This document shows, in pieces, positions 11,701 through 21,494 of a stretch of 64,000 nucleotides of DNA (position 1 is the stretch's first letter; the number at the start of each line of letters is the position of its first letter). Made by a program: the position numbers and the translations under genes. Source of the DNA: Taeniopygia guttata (lineage: Eukaryota; Chordata; Aves; Passeriformes; Estrildidae); the NCBI RefSeq assembly GCF_048771995.1, contig NC_133059.1, positions 3,957,001-4,021,000 of the forward strand. Reading direction: 5' to 3'. The notes under the pieces were generated by a model. The model did not search any database. It had not been told where the DNA came from and saw only the letters and a list, made by a program, of their open reading frames with translations.

Positions 11701-12253
11701 ATCCATTCCCGGTTCCCGGTGCCGGATCCATCCCCGGTTCTCGGTGCCCCATCCCCGTCCCCTCCCGGTTCCCGGTGCCGGATCCATCCCGGTTCCCGGT
11801 GCCCCCATCCCCGTCCCCTCCCGGTTCCCGGTGCCGGATCCATCCCGGTTCCCGGTGCCCCCATCCCCGTCCCCTCCCGGTTCCCGGTGCCCGCGGCCAC
11901 TCCCTGCCCTTCCGTGCCCGGTTCCCCCCGGTTCCCGCAGCCCCGGTCAGCCCCGGTGCCCCCATCCCCGGCTGCCCCTCCCGGTTCCCTGCTGCCGCTT
12001 CCCGGTGCCGCCTCCCGGTTCCCCATCCCCGGCCACTCCCGGTTCCCCGTTACCTCCCGCATCCCGCAAACCCCCCCACCCCTCCAGCCCCTCCCCGCGC
12101 CCCGTTCCCGGTGCCCGGTACCCGCTACCCCATCCCCGACCCCTCCCGGTGCCGCCGCCCCTCCCCGCTGCCCGGTGCCGGTTCCCGGTTCCCGGTGCCG
12201 GTTCCCGGTTCGCGGTGCGTACTGCAGTGGGCGAAGCCCAGGACCTGCCCCAT
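5794..12253 (-). CDS. RTN2: Reticulon-2 (ER-shaping membrane protein)
   Basis: Reticulon of the tubular endoplasmic reticulum; its C-terminal reticulon homology domain wedges into the membrane as two hydrophobic hairpins. Coding exons: 12223..12253, 11279..11323, 10704..11057, 8801..9011, 8035..8158, 7427..7496, 6500..6546, 6346..6404, 5794..5836; phase closes at 327 residues. The N-terminus (MGQVLGFAHCKEAPSTAST) and the ELTFSYIAF motif match human RTN2. The domain follows: first hairpin in 8801..9011, second (FAFLFYLLTYVGAACNGLTL) across 7427..7496 and 6500..6546, then AQIDQY. At 327 residues against about 545 in human, the acidic middle region is mostly missing: exon 3 joins straight to the reticulon domain and no middle exon was found in the 10.1-10.7 kb repeat. 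The domain is Ala/Arg/Pro-rich and diverged. The first donor is an uncommon GTACGC. Confidence 0.9.
5850..8770. repeat. Minisatellites in RTN2 introns (3' half)
   Basis: Introns between the small RTN2 exons are almost pure tandem repeats: GGGGACACCCCTGGGACACC at about 5870-6335, CCCCATGTCCCCAGTGT-like at 6600-7420, CCCCAATGTCCCCAATACC-like at 7630-8030, and GGGACAGGGACA-like at 8165-8770. No further exon was found in them. Confidence 0.85.
9104..9165 (-). repeat. Partial copy of RTN2 exon with its splice acceptor
   Basis: About 60 bp matching the 5' end of the RTN2 exon at 8801..9011, complete with a CAG acceptor (9166-9168) and about 50 bp of flanking intron including the phrase GTGTCACCATGTGGGGACA. 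It translates as VLSLLLWRRPARSALALLLA, as in the parent exon, before running into intron repeats. It is the product of a roughly 155-bp tandem duplication; the copy has no obvious donor. Confidence 0.9.
9172..9770. repeat. CCCAGT-rich minisatellite in RTN2 intron
   Basis: CAGTGACACC units (9200-9330) pass into CCCAGTCCCTCCCAGTGCC units (9340-9765). A near-identical CCCAGTCCC array sits in a SUPT5H intron at 58.45-58.84 kb. Confidence 0.85.
9772..9784 (-). CDS. RTN2: Alternative first coding exon of a short RTN2 isoform
   Basis: ATG GAG GGG ACA G then a GTGCGG donor, phase 1. It splices in frame to 8801..9011, giving M-E-G-T-V before the reticulon domain. Human short RTN2 starts M-G-S-K-V at the same exon junction, so position and length match exactly. 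The resulting protein would be about 188 residues. It is supported by an adjacent CCAAT-containing CpG block, but a 13-nt exon needs transcript proof. Confidence 0.65.
9785..9960 (-). promoter_or_regulatory. Internal promoter for short RTN2
   Basis: CpG-rich block inside the RTN2 gene, directly upstream of the 13-nt alternative exon. It holds minus-strand CCAAT boxes (rc of 9894-9898 and 9937-9941) plus a plus-strand CCAAT at about 9850, suggesting NF-Y-driven transcription. Confidence 0.6.
10080..10700. repeat. Minisatellite in RTN2 intron
   Basis: CCCCCAAATCCCCTCAGGGACCC units and CCCCATTGGGGACCCCC variants. No exon for the human RTN2 middle region could be seen here. Confidence 0.85.
11330..12220. 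repeat. GGTTCCCGG-type minisatellite in RTN2 intron 1
   Basis: Mosaic of CCCGGTTCCCGGTGCC and GGATCCAT phrases between RTN2 exons 1 and 2, most regular at 11640-11890. Confidence 0.8.
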
Positions 12254-12359
12254 GGCGGCGGCCCCCGCATGGGGCTCCCGGTCGCGCTCGGCCCCGCCGC
12301 CCCCGGGCCGGCCCCGCCGCGCATCACCGCGGCGCCATGGCGGGCCCGGGGCCGCGGAC

Positions 12360-13255
12360 AAAGGGCGGCGGCGGCGGCGGCGGCGGCGGCGGAGAGGGGC
12401 GGGGCGGGACCGGGCGGGACCGGGCGGGGCGGGGCGGGGCGGGGGGCGGGACCGCACCGGGAGCGGGGAACGGGGAGAGCGGCGGGAATGGGCACCGGGA
12501 CTGGGGATGGGGACCGGGACCGGGAATGGGCACCGGGAATGGGGATCGGTACCGGGAACCGGCACCGGGAATGGGATTGGGCACCGGGAATTGGTACCGG
12601 GGAGCCGGGAACGGGGAGAGCGGCGGAGGGAATGGGCACCGGGAATGGGGATGGGGACCGGTACCGGGAACCGGGAATGGGGATGGGGACCGGTACCGGG
12701 AACCGGCACCGGGAATGGGGATGGGGACCGGGACCGGCACCGGGAATGGGGATGGGGACCGGGAATTGGTACCGGAGAGCCGGGAACGGGGAGAGCGGCG
12801 GCAGGAATGGGTACCGGGAATGGGCACTGGGTACCGATACCGGGAATGGGCACTGGGCACCGGTACCGGTACCGGGAATGGCACAAGGAATGGGCACTGG
12901 GCACCGGGTACCGGTACCGGGAATGGGCACTGGGTACCGGTACCGGGAATGGGCACCGGGTACCGGTAGCGGGGCCCGGGAGCCCGGCACCGACCCCGGG
13001 GCTCCCCGGTTCCCCTCGGAGTCGCCGGCACCTCCCGGTGTCCCCCCAGTGGTTCCCGGTCCCTCCCAGTTTGTCCCAGTCGCTCCCAGTGCCCGGGACC
13101 GGAGAGTTGGGGGGGCACTGGGGGATACTGGGGGGCACTGGGGGACACTGGGGGACACTGGGGGGACACTGGGGGGACATTGGGGGGACACTGGGGGGCA
13201 CTGGGGGGGCACTGGGGGACACTGGGGGATACTGGGGGATACTGGGAGGAGCCGC
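12360..13255. repeat. Repeats between the RTN2 and VASP starts
   Basis: A (GGC)n run at about 12365-12393 lies in the RTN2 5' region. Array GGGAATGGGGATGGGGACC and GGTACCGG fills 12480-12970. Array ACTGGGGGACACTGGGGGG fills about 13110-13255. The RTN2 and VASP promoters must lie in the CpG-rich parts near 12.25-12.45 and 13.27-13.45 kb; the human neighbour PPM1N was not found. Confidence 0.8.
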
Positions 13256-13457
13256 TGGTCGTTACTGGTCGTTACTGGTCGTTACTGGGCCCCGCGCGCC
13301 GCCGTTGCCGCCCGAGGGGGGTCCGGGGCCGCCTCCCGTTGCCGCCGTTACCGGGAGGGGCGGGGCCATGCCCATGGGGGGCGGGGCCTCCCGCCGGGAC
13401 CGGCGGGTCCGGCCCCCGCCGCCACCGGAAGGGCCCGGACCGGCCGCGGCCGCCAGC

Positions 13458-16400
13458 ATGGGGTGAGGGGGGTCGGTACTGGGAGCACTGGGAGCACTGG
13501 GAGCAACTGGGAGCAACTGGGAGTAACTGGGAGTAACTGGGAGCACTGGGCAGAGGCGCTGGGGGGAGCGGCGGGAGCGTTACCGGGCGCGGGGGGCACC
13601 GGGGAGCGGTACCGGGGGCGCTGGGAGCGGCGGGGGTCGGTACTGGGAGCAACTGGGAGCAACTGGGAGAAACTGGGAGAAACTGGGGAGCGGCGCTGGG
13701 GGCGCTGGGAGAGCCGGTAACGGGCACCGGGCGGTACCGGGGCGTTGGGGGCGCCGGTAACGGGAACTGGGAGAACTGGGAGCGGGAGTTGGGGGCGCTG
13801 GGAGCACTGGGAGAGCCGGGAATCGGTACTGGGAGCACTGGGAGCACCGGGAATCGGTGCTGGGAGCACTGGGAGCACCGGGAATCGGTACTGGGAGCAC
13901 TGGGAGCACTGGGAGCACCGGGAATCGGTACTGGGAGCACTGGGAGCACCGGGAATCGGTACTGGGAGTACTGGGAGCACCGGGAATCGGTACTGGGAGC
14001 ACTGGGAGCACCGGGAATCGGTACTGGGAGCACTGGGAGCACTGGGAGCACCGGGAATCGGTACTGGGAGCACTGGGAGCACCGGGAATCGGTACTGGGA
14101 GCACTGGGAATCGGTACTGGGAGCACTGGGAGCACCGGGAATCGGTACTGGGAGCACTGGGAATCGGTACTGGGAGCACTGGGAGCACCGGGAATCGGTA
14201 CTGGGAGCACCGGGAATCGGTACTGGGAGCACTGGGAGCACCGGGAATCGGTACTGGGAGCACCGGGAATCGGTACTGGGAGCACTGGGAGCACCGGGAA
14301 TCGGTACTGGGAGCACTGGGAATCGGTACTGGGAGCACTGGGAGCACCGGGAATCGGTACTGGGAGCACCGGGAATCGGTACTGGGAGCACTGGGAGCAC
14401 CGGGAATCGGTACTGGGAGCACCGGGAATCGGTACTGGGAGCACTGGGAGCACCGGGAATCGGTACTGGGAGCACCGGGAATCGGTACTGGGAGCACTGG
14501 GAGCACCGGGAATCGGTGCTGGGAGCACTGGGAGCACCGGGAATCGGTACTGGGAGCACTGGGAGCACTGGGAGTGGGGGAGGGGCGGCCCTGGGGAGAA
14601 GAGGAAGGAAAAGGGGGGGGAGGGGGGCGGTTTTGGGGTGCGGGGGGGGAAATTTGGGGATTTCCGGGGGGGGGTCCCCGACCCTGGGGGGCTCCAAATG
14701 AGGGGGGGGGTCCCAGCCCGCGGGGTGGGTTTTATCCTCATTTTTAGGGGTTTTATCCCAATTTTTGGGGTTCTGTACCCATTTTGGGGGGTTGTATCCC
14801 CATTTTTGGGGGTTGTATCCCCATTTTTGGGGGTTGTATCCTCATTTTGGGGGTTTTATCCCCATTTTTGGGGGCTCTATCCCCATTTTTGGGGTTCTAT
14901 CCCCATTTTTTGGGGTTCTATCCCCATTTTGGGGGTTCTATCCCCATTTTGGGGGTCCTATCCCCATTTTTTGGGGTCTCTCACCCCATTTTTGGGGCTT
15001 TATCCCCATTTTTGGGGTCTCTGGCCCGCAGCGAGCAGCTCCTGTGCAGCTCCCGTGCAGCGGTGCTGCTCTACGATGAGGCAGGGCTGGGTTCTATCCC
15101 CATTTTCGGGGTTCTATCCCCATTTTTCGGGGTTTTATGCCCATTTTTTGGTGTTTTATCCCCATTTCTGGGGTCTCTCCCCGCAGGGAGCAGCTCCTGT
15201 GCAGCTCCCGTGCAGCGGTGCTGCTCTACGATGAGGCGCAGCGGCAGTGGCAGCCGGTTGGGGGGTCCCCCCCCGGGCCCAGCTGTGTCCAGCTGCTGCT
15301 GCACCCCCAAACCCGCAGCCTGAGGCTGCTGGGCCGGCGGCTGCAGCCCGAGCCCCAGGTGGGCACCGGGGGGCTTGGGGGCACCTGGGGGGCACCCGGG
15401 GGGTTTGGGGGGTACCTGGGGGGCTTTGGGGGGCACCTGGGGGGCTTTTGGGGGTACCTGGGGATACCTGGGGGTCTTTGAGGGGCACCTGGGGGGATCT
15501 GGGGGTACCTGGGGGGCACCTGGGGTCACCTGGGGGGGCTTTGGGGGGCACCTGGGGGGCTTTGGGGGTACCTGGGGAGGCTTTGGGGGGTACCTGGGGG
15601 TACCTGGGGATACCTGGGGGGGCTTTGAGGGGCACCTGGGGGGAGCTGGGGGGGATGGAGAGGCACCTGAGGGGCACCCAGGGGTCACCTGGAGGCACCT
15701 GGGGTCACCTGGGGGTACGTGGGGGGGCCTTGAGGGGCACCTGGGGTCACCTGGGGGTACGTGGGGGGGCCTTGAGGGGCACCTGGGGTCACCTGGGGGT
15801 ACCTGGGGGGCTTTGGGGGGCACCTGGGGGGCTTTTGGGGGTACCTGGGGATACCTGGGGAGGCTTTGAGGGGCACCTGGGGTCACCTGGGGGTACCTGG
15901 GGGGCTTTGAGGGGCACCCGGGGGGTTTGGGGGGCACCTGGGGGGATCTGGGGGTACCTGGGGGGGCTTTGAGGGGCACCTGGGGGGCTTGGGGGGCACC
16001 CGGGGGGATCTGGGGGGCACCTGGGGCGGGCTTTGGGGGGTACCTGGGGGGGTTTGGGGGGCTTTGAGGAGTACCTGGGGGGATCTGGGGGGTACCTGGG
16101 GGGGCTTTGGGGGGTACCTGGGGTCACCTGGGGGTACCTGGGGGGATCTGGGGGTATGTGGGTGTGGGCTCACCCTCTCTGTCTGGGGTGAGGACCCCTG
16201 CCCCCCCCCCCCCATTCTCTGGGGGGGACCTGAGCTCGGCCCCCCCCAGGTGGTGCTGGACTGTGCCCTGGGCCGGGGGCTGCGCTACAGCCAGACCACC
16301 CCCCAGTTCCACCAGTGGCGCCAGGGCCGGCGGGTCTGGGGGCTCAGCTTCGCCGCCCCCCCCGAGGCCGCCCGCTTCGCCGGGGCCGTGCTGCGCGCGC

Positions 16401-18399
16401 TGCGGGCGCTGGACACCGGTGAGGGTCCCGGGGGTCCCGGGGGGGTCCCGGGGGGGTCCCGGGGGGTCCCGGGAGGGTCCCCAAACCCCCCAGCCCACCC
16501 CGGCCTCACCCCCCGCGCCCCCTCCCCACAGGATCGCCGCTGCCCTGGCCCGACCCCGACGGTTCCGAGCCCCCCGAGAGGTGAGTAATAAAAGGGGGGG
16601 GTGAGGGGGGGTTAGGGGGGGGCGACCCCAAATTTCTATTTTGGGGAGGGGGCCCAGGTGGGACCGACTGACCCCTCCCCTCCCCCTCCCCAGGGTGGTG
16701 ATGGACGAGTCGGAGCGGCGCGGGACGGCCACAGGTGGGGGGGGTGGGGGTTCAACCCTGACCCCCCCCCAAAATAAAACCAACCCCCCTCCCCCACCTC
16801 CGCCCCTCCCCCACCTTCGCCCCCTCTTCGTTGTCCCAAATTTCCAATTTTTTTCTCTCTCTCTCCCCTCCCCCCCACAGGACCCCCGGCTGCGCCCCCT
16901 CCCCCCCCGGGACCCCCCCCGGGACCCCCCCCGCCCCCCGGGCCCCCTCCCCCACCTCCCCCCCCTCCCCCCCCGCCTGGTCCGGGGGTTGGGGGAGGGG
17001 AAGGGCCGGAGGGGGGGGGAGGGCCGGGGGTGGGGGGGGTGCCCGGGGGGGGTCCCGGGGGGGTCTCCGGCTTTGCCGCCGCCATCGCGGGGGCCAAACT
17101 CAGGAAAGTGGCGAAGGTGAGTGGCCAATTAATTAATAATTAATAAATTAATTAATTAACAGCATGGGGGGTGAGGGGGGGTCGATATTTCCTCCTTCTC
17201 ACCCCCTCACCCCCCCCTTTTATTACTTTTTTTTTTTTTTTTTGTGTCCCATCAGGACGAGACCACCCCGAGCCCCGCTGGGGGGGGAGGGGGGTCCGGC
17301 CCTGCCCCTCCACCCCCCCCCAAATCCGAGGTCCCCCCCCGGGCCGGGGGTGGGGGCGGGGGGCTGATGGAGGAGATGAGCGCCATGCTGGCCCGCAGGT
17401 GAGGAGGGGGCGCCAAAATTTGGGGGGGGGGGGTCCCTCAATTCCCACCCTGACCCCCCCCCCTTTTTCCCCTCCCCCCACAGGAGAAAAGCCGCGGAGG
17501 GGCCAAAAAAGGAGGATGACGTCACCAACGTCAGTACAAACCCCTCCCCCCTCAAATCCCAATTTTGGGGAAGGGTCTCTGCCTCCCCCTCCCCAAATTC
17601 TCTTTCCTTCCCCCCCCCCCAAATCCAGGAGGAGGCGGAGCCCAGCGCCAGGACGGCGGGGCCGGGTGAGCGCGCGGACTACAACTCCCAGCATGCACCG
17701 CGGCGGGGGCAGGCGGCCGGGCACGGTGCGGGCGCGCGGGGCAGGCCGGGAACTGTAGTTCTTTTTAAAAAAAAAACCACCACCTTAAAAAAAATCCTAA
17801 AAAGCTCACAAAAAGGGCAAACTGAGAATGGGGGGGGGTAACTGAGGGGGTCTGATTTTTTGGGAAGGCGGATTTGAGGGTCCAGCCCCCCTCTCCCCTC
17901 ACCCCCTGCCCTCTCTCCCCGCAGAGCCTGTCCGGAGGCCCTGGGAAAAATTCAGCTCCACCTTGCCCAGGTGCGTTTTTGGAGGGTGGGGGGAGGATTT
18001 TGGGGCGGGGGGTCCCCAATTTATTGTTTCCCCCCCTCGCAGGGTGAAATCGGCCGCTCCAACCACCCCCTCGGAGCCCCACAGTGAGCTGGACCTGGAG
18101 AGATTTAAGCTGGTACCGGATTTGGGGGGGTCCGAGGGGAATTTGGGGTTTTGGGGGGGGGTCTGGGGTGTACCCCCCCCTCACCTGGTGCCCCCCATCC
18201 CCAGGAGCTGCTGGAGGAGGTGCGGAAGGAGCTGCAGAAGGTGAAGGAGGAAATCATCCAAGGTGAGGGGGAGGGGCTCCGCTGGAAATTTGGGGGGGGG
18301 GGTGGGGGGCTGACAATGCCCCTCCCCCAACCCATTTTCTGTCCCCCCTCCCCTCCCCCAGCTTTGGTGACGGAGCTGCGGAAGCGAAACGAGCCCTGA
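13458..18399 (+). CDS. VASP: Vasodilator-stimulated phosphoprotein (Ena/VASP actin regulator)
   Basis: Tetrameric actin elongation factor at focal adhesions and leading edges. Coding exons: 13458..13462, 15187..15358, 16250..16418, 16532..16580, 16694..16734, 16881..17116, 17256..17398, 17484..17529, 17629..17665, 17925..17970, 18043..18112, 18205..18262, 18362..18399; 369 residues (human 380). The EVH1 domain keeps Tyr16, Trp23 and Phe79 at human numbering, the residues that bind FPPPP ligands. A proline-rich core, the G-actin site (FAAAIAGAKLRKV), the F-actin site (LMEEMSAMLARRRKA) and the C-terminal coiled coil (ELLEEVRKELQKVKEEII) follow in order. Only five bases of coding sequence lie in exon 1, as in human. 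The PKA site Ser157 context reads R-R-G-T, while the Ser239 and Thr278 equivalents are Ala. The identification is secure. Confidence 0.96.
13800..14570. repeat. VASP intron 1 minisatellite (GGGAGCACTGGGAATCGGTACT)
   Basis: Nearly perfect array built from the phrases TGGGAGCACTGGGAGCACC and GGGAATCGGTAC in mosaic order, more than 25 unit starts. Open on both strands, so it yields long meaningless frames. A related GGGAGCAACTGG array precedes it at 13480-13790. Confidence 0.95.
14735..15020. repeat. VASP intron 1 second array (CCCCATTTTTGGGG)
   Basis: About 20-bp units TTCTATCCCCATTTTTGGGG, less GC-rich than the surroundings. It continues past the exon copy at 15032 and runs up to the real exon 2. 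Confidence 0.9.
15032..15085 (+). repeat. Partial copy of VASP exon 2 with its acceptor
   Basis: About 54 bp matching the first part of VASP exon 2 (15187 onward), preceded by its own CAG acceptor at 15029-15031. It keeps the reading phase (G-E-Q-L-L-C-S-S-R) and then breaks off into the CCCCATTTTTGGGG array without a convincing donor. Distance between copy and parent is 155 bp. Confidence 0.92.
15359..16160. repeat. VASP intron 2 minisatellite
   Basis: Units of GGGGGGCTTTGGGGGGCACCT and GGGGGTACCTGGGG begin directly at the exon 2 donor and fill the intron. Confidence 0.92.
17678..17761. promoter_or_regulatory. Inverted pair of ZNF143/SBS-like motifs in VASP intron 9
   Basis: ACTACAACTCCCAGCATGC at 17678..17696 matches the ZNF143 (Staf) consensus. 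A second, shorter copy lies in reverse at about 17750..17761 (GAACTACAGTTCC on the minus strand). CpG-rich DNA lies between, and A-rich sequence (17762-17815) follows. No gene start is visible. Confidence 0.6.
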
Positions 18400-18730
18400 A
18401 CGCCCCCTCCCCCCCAGCACGATGCCACGGATTTTGGGGAGGGGGCGCTGCCCCCCCAACCCCCCCTCCCCCACCATTTCACACCCCCCTGGGGGGGGCT
18501 CCAGGTCACCCCCCCACCACCCAGGCTGTGCCTTACCGGCGGGGGGGCCCCGACCCCCCCACACTGTGCCCCCCACCCCAATTTTACACGTGGGGAGGGG
18601 GGGGAGGGAGGAGAAACCCTTCCCCCCTTTTCTCCCCTCCCCCACCCGGGGGGAGTTTTTTTTTAAGCCACTTTTGGGTTTTTCACCTTTTTTTTGGGTT
18701 ATTTGGGGAGGGGTCTCCCCGCCCAGCACC

Positions 18731-18736
18731 AATAAA
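18731..18736 (+). terminator. VASP polyadenylation signal
   Basis: AATAAA 332 bp past the VASP stop. Between it and the OPA3 end (18740-18990) lies intergenic DNA with repeated CCACGCCC/CCCCGCCC boxes and no gene. Confidence 0.9.
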
Positions 18737-19001
18737 CGGTTTTGTACGGGACCCTCGTGGTTTTTGGGGGGTCCCTGAGGGTTTTTGGGGGGTCCTGGGG
18801 TGGGCGGGGCTTCAAAAACCACGCCCCCAACCCAGGAGAAGCCCCGCCCACTCTGCACCGCCCTCAGCACCTCCCCACCAATGACAGCTCTCCTCCTCCC
18901 CTGGCCCCGCCCAACGCGAAGCCACGCCCACACACAGGCCACGCCCACCCTCCCCGTTAGCCCCGCCCCTTAAAGGCACCGCAGGCACCACACACAAATG
19001 T

Positions 19002-19007
19002 TTTAAT
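19002..19007 (-). terminator. OPA3 polyadenylation signal overlapping the stop codon
   Basis: ATTAAA on the minus strand. The OPA3 stop TAA (19003-19005) lies inside the hexamer, leaving a predicted 3' UTR of only about 15-30 nt. No other signal was seen before VASP's end. Confidence 0.6.
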
Positions 19008-21362
19008 GCACGGGGGCGGGGCCTGTCGCGACTGGGGCGTGTCCAGAGCCAGCGGGGGCGTGTCCATCCCCATCAGCACTCCTAGTTTGGGCAGGGGCGT
19101 GTCCTGAGGTGACCTGGGTGTGTCCTGAAGTGACCTGGGCGTGTCCTGCTCCACCCTGGGCGTGTCCTGAGGTGACCTGGGCGTGTCCATCCCCACCCTG
19201 GGTGTGTCCATCCCCGCCCTGAGCGTGTCCAGCTTCACCCTGGGCGTGTCCAGCCCCGCCCTGGACGTGTCCAGCCCCACCCTGGGCGTGTCCAGCTCCA
19301 CCCAGGGCGTGTCCATCCCCACCCAGGGCGTGTCCCCGGGCCCGCAGCTCCTCCAGGTCCCTCTGGAGCAGCTCCAGGCCCTGTCGCAGCTCGGCCAGGC
19401 TCTGCTCCAGGTGCTCCTCGCGGCGCCGGCTCTGCCCCGCCTGCCGCAGGTACTCGAGGTAGAGGCAGAGCCCCCCGACGCCGAAGACGAGCGCCTCGCC
19501 CAGCAGCTCGGCCCCCAGCTCCGCCGCCGCCTCCTCGTTCAGCGGCTTCACGGCCGCACCGCGGAACCCCAACAGCCGCATCTTGGTTCGCATCTCCACC
19601 CAGTGGTAAACTGAGGCATGGGGGACGGGGTGCTGAGAGAGCTCGGCCCCCCCCCCCCCCGGGGATGGATTTATACCCCAAATCTGGGGTTAAATAATCC
19701 CAAAGGAGCGCCCGGAGTCCACCCGAATCCAGGCAGAAATTACCCCCAGATCCTGTCACAAATCCCCTTAAATCCGGCCATAAATTCACACAAAATCCTG
19801 TCACAACCCCCTCCACACAAATCCAGCTACAATCTCCCCCAAATCCAGCCATAATTCCCCCAAAATCCTGTCACAGATCCCCCCAAATCCAGCCATAAAT
19901 CACCCCAAAATCCAGCCATAAATCACCCCAAAATCCAGCCATAAATCACCCCCAAATCCAGCCATAAATCCTTTCACAGATCCCCCCAAATCCAGCCATA
20001 AATCACCCCAAATACAGCCTTAAAATCCTGTCACAGATCCTCCCAAAATCCAGCCATAAATCACCCCCAAATCCAGCCACAAATTCCCCTCAAACCAACC
20101 CCCAGATCCCCCCTAAAATCCTGTCACAAACCCCCACAAATCCAGCCCTAAATCCCTCCTAAATCCTGTCACAAACCCCCACAAATGCAGCCATAAATCC
20201 CCCCACCTTCAGTCAGAAATTCCATCAAAATCCTGTCACAGATCCCCCCCAAATCCAGCCATAATTCCCCCAAATCCTGTCACAAATCCCCCGAAATCCA
20301 GCCATAAATCCCCCCCAAATCCAGCTACAAACTCCCTCAAATCCAGCCATAAATTCCCCCAAATCCTGTCACAAATCCCTCCGAAATCCAAATACATACC
20401 CCCCAAATTCAGCCATAAATTCCCCCCAAATCCAGCTATAAATGACCCCCAAACCAACCCCCAGATCCCCCCCAAAATCCAGCCATAAACACCCCGAAAT
20501 TCAGCCATAAATCCCCTCCAAGCCCGCCCAGGGTCCGGGAGGGTCCCCCAGGTGTCCCCGGGCTGTCCCCAGGTGTCCCCATGACCCCTGTCCCACCCGG
20601 GGGCCGGCCCGGGAGGTGTCCCCAGGTGTCCCCAGGTGTCCCCAGGTGTCCCGAGGTGTCCCAAAGGTATCCCCAGGTGTCCCCAGGTGCTCCCAGGTGT
20701 GTCCCCAGGTGTCCCCAGGAATCCCCAGGTGTCCCCAGGTGTCCCCATGACCCCTGTCCCACCTGGGGGTCGGTCCGGGAGGTGTCCCCAGGTGTTCCCA
20801 GGTGCCCCCAGGTGTCCCGAGGTGTCCCAAAGGTATCCCCAGGTGTCCCCAGGTGCTCCCAGGTGTGTCCCCAGGTGTCCCCAGGAATCCCCAGGTGTCC
20901 CCAGGTGTCCCCCATGACCCCGGTCCCGCCCTGAGGCCGGCCCGGGAGGTGTCCCCAGGTGACCCCAGGTGTCCCCATGACCCCAGTCCCGCCCAGGGGC
21001 CGGCCCGGGAGGTGTCCCCAGGTATCCCCAGGTATCCAAAGGTGCCCCCAGGTGTCCCCATGACCCCAGTCCCGCCCAGGGGCCGGCCCGGGAGGTGTCC
21101 CCAGGTATCCCAAGGTGTCCCCAGGTGTCCCCATGACCCCTGTGCCGCCCAGGGGCCGGCCCGGGCGGTATCCCCCGCTGTCCCCCGCTGTCCCCCGCAG
21201 TCCCCCGGTGTGTCACTCACGCTGGGCGGGGGGCAGGCACAGGTAGGTGCGGAAGAAGGGCGAGGCGCGCGCCCCCGCCTTGATGCGCGCGGCCAGCGGG
21301 CGGCTCAGCTGGCGCGCGCCCAGCGTCAGCAGCTTGGCCAGCGGGAACGCGCCCGCCACCAT
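19003..21362 (-). CDS. OPA3: OPA3 outer mitochondrial membrane lipid metabolism regulator, with repeat-extended tail
   Basis: Small mitochondrial membrane protein, mutated in human optic atrophy type 3. Two coding exons: 21221..21362 (start [12 protein letters not shown], with a mitochondrial-type N-terminus) and 19003..19610, joined in phase 1 at L-Y-H-W. The hallmark core [19 protein letters not shown] is intact and is followed by a hydrophobic segment ([15 protein letters not shown]) and an acidic/Leu-rich helix. From about 19340 onward the reading frame enters a 21-bp tandem repeat giving heptads like G-H-A-Q-G-G-A, so the protein is 249 residues against 179 in human. No in-frame stop precedes the array. 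The core is certain; that the repeat tail is translated follows from the frame but is unproven. Confidence 0.93.
19030..19340 (-). repeat. Coding minisatellite in the OPA3 tail (21 bp unit)
   Basis: On the plus strand the unit is GGGCGTGTCCAGCCCCACCCT-like, about 14 copies. On the coding strand it gives Gly-His-Ala-Gln-Gly-Gly-Ala variants with no stops until the poly(A) signal. Confidence 0.9.
19640..21180. repeat. OPA3 intron minisatellites
   Basis: At 19660-20530, AATCCAGCCATAAATCCCCCC units of about 25 bp, AT-richer than the neighbourhood. At 20560-21170, CCCCAGGTGTCCCCAGGTGT units organised in longer blocks that each start with CCATGACCCC (near 20578, 20746, 20915, 20975, 21058, 21131). 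No exon is visible. Confidence 0.9.
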
Positions 21363-21494
21363 CGCGCCCGGCGGCGCCCAGTGATGACGTCACCTCCGCG
21401 CCGACACGCCACGCCCCGCCCCCGGCCCCGCGGGGCGCCCCCTGGCGGGCGTGGGGGTGGGACACGCCCACTTTGAGCGGGACACGCCCATTTT

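Noticed and set aside
12250-13450. Search for PPM1N between RTN2 and VASP
   Set aside because: No phosphatase motifs on either strand; only repeats and CpG promoters.
11078-13720. An 880-codon plus-strand open frame
   Set aside because: It crosses the RTN2 first exons in antisense and two repeat arrays; stops are simply rare in such GC-rich DNA.
13272-14741. Ser/Pro-rich 489-codon frame on the minus strand
   Set aside because: Pure translation of the VASP intron 1 array (repeated P-I-P-G-A-P-S).
19640-20530. CRISPR-like regular spacing of a 25-bp unit
   Set aside because: Units are contiguous without unique spacers, in an intron of a vertebrate gene; it is a minisatellite.
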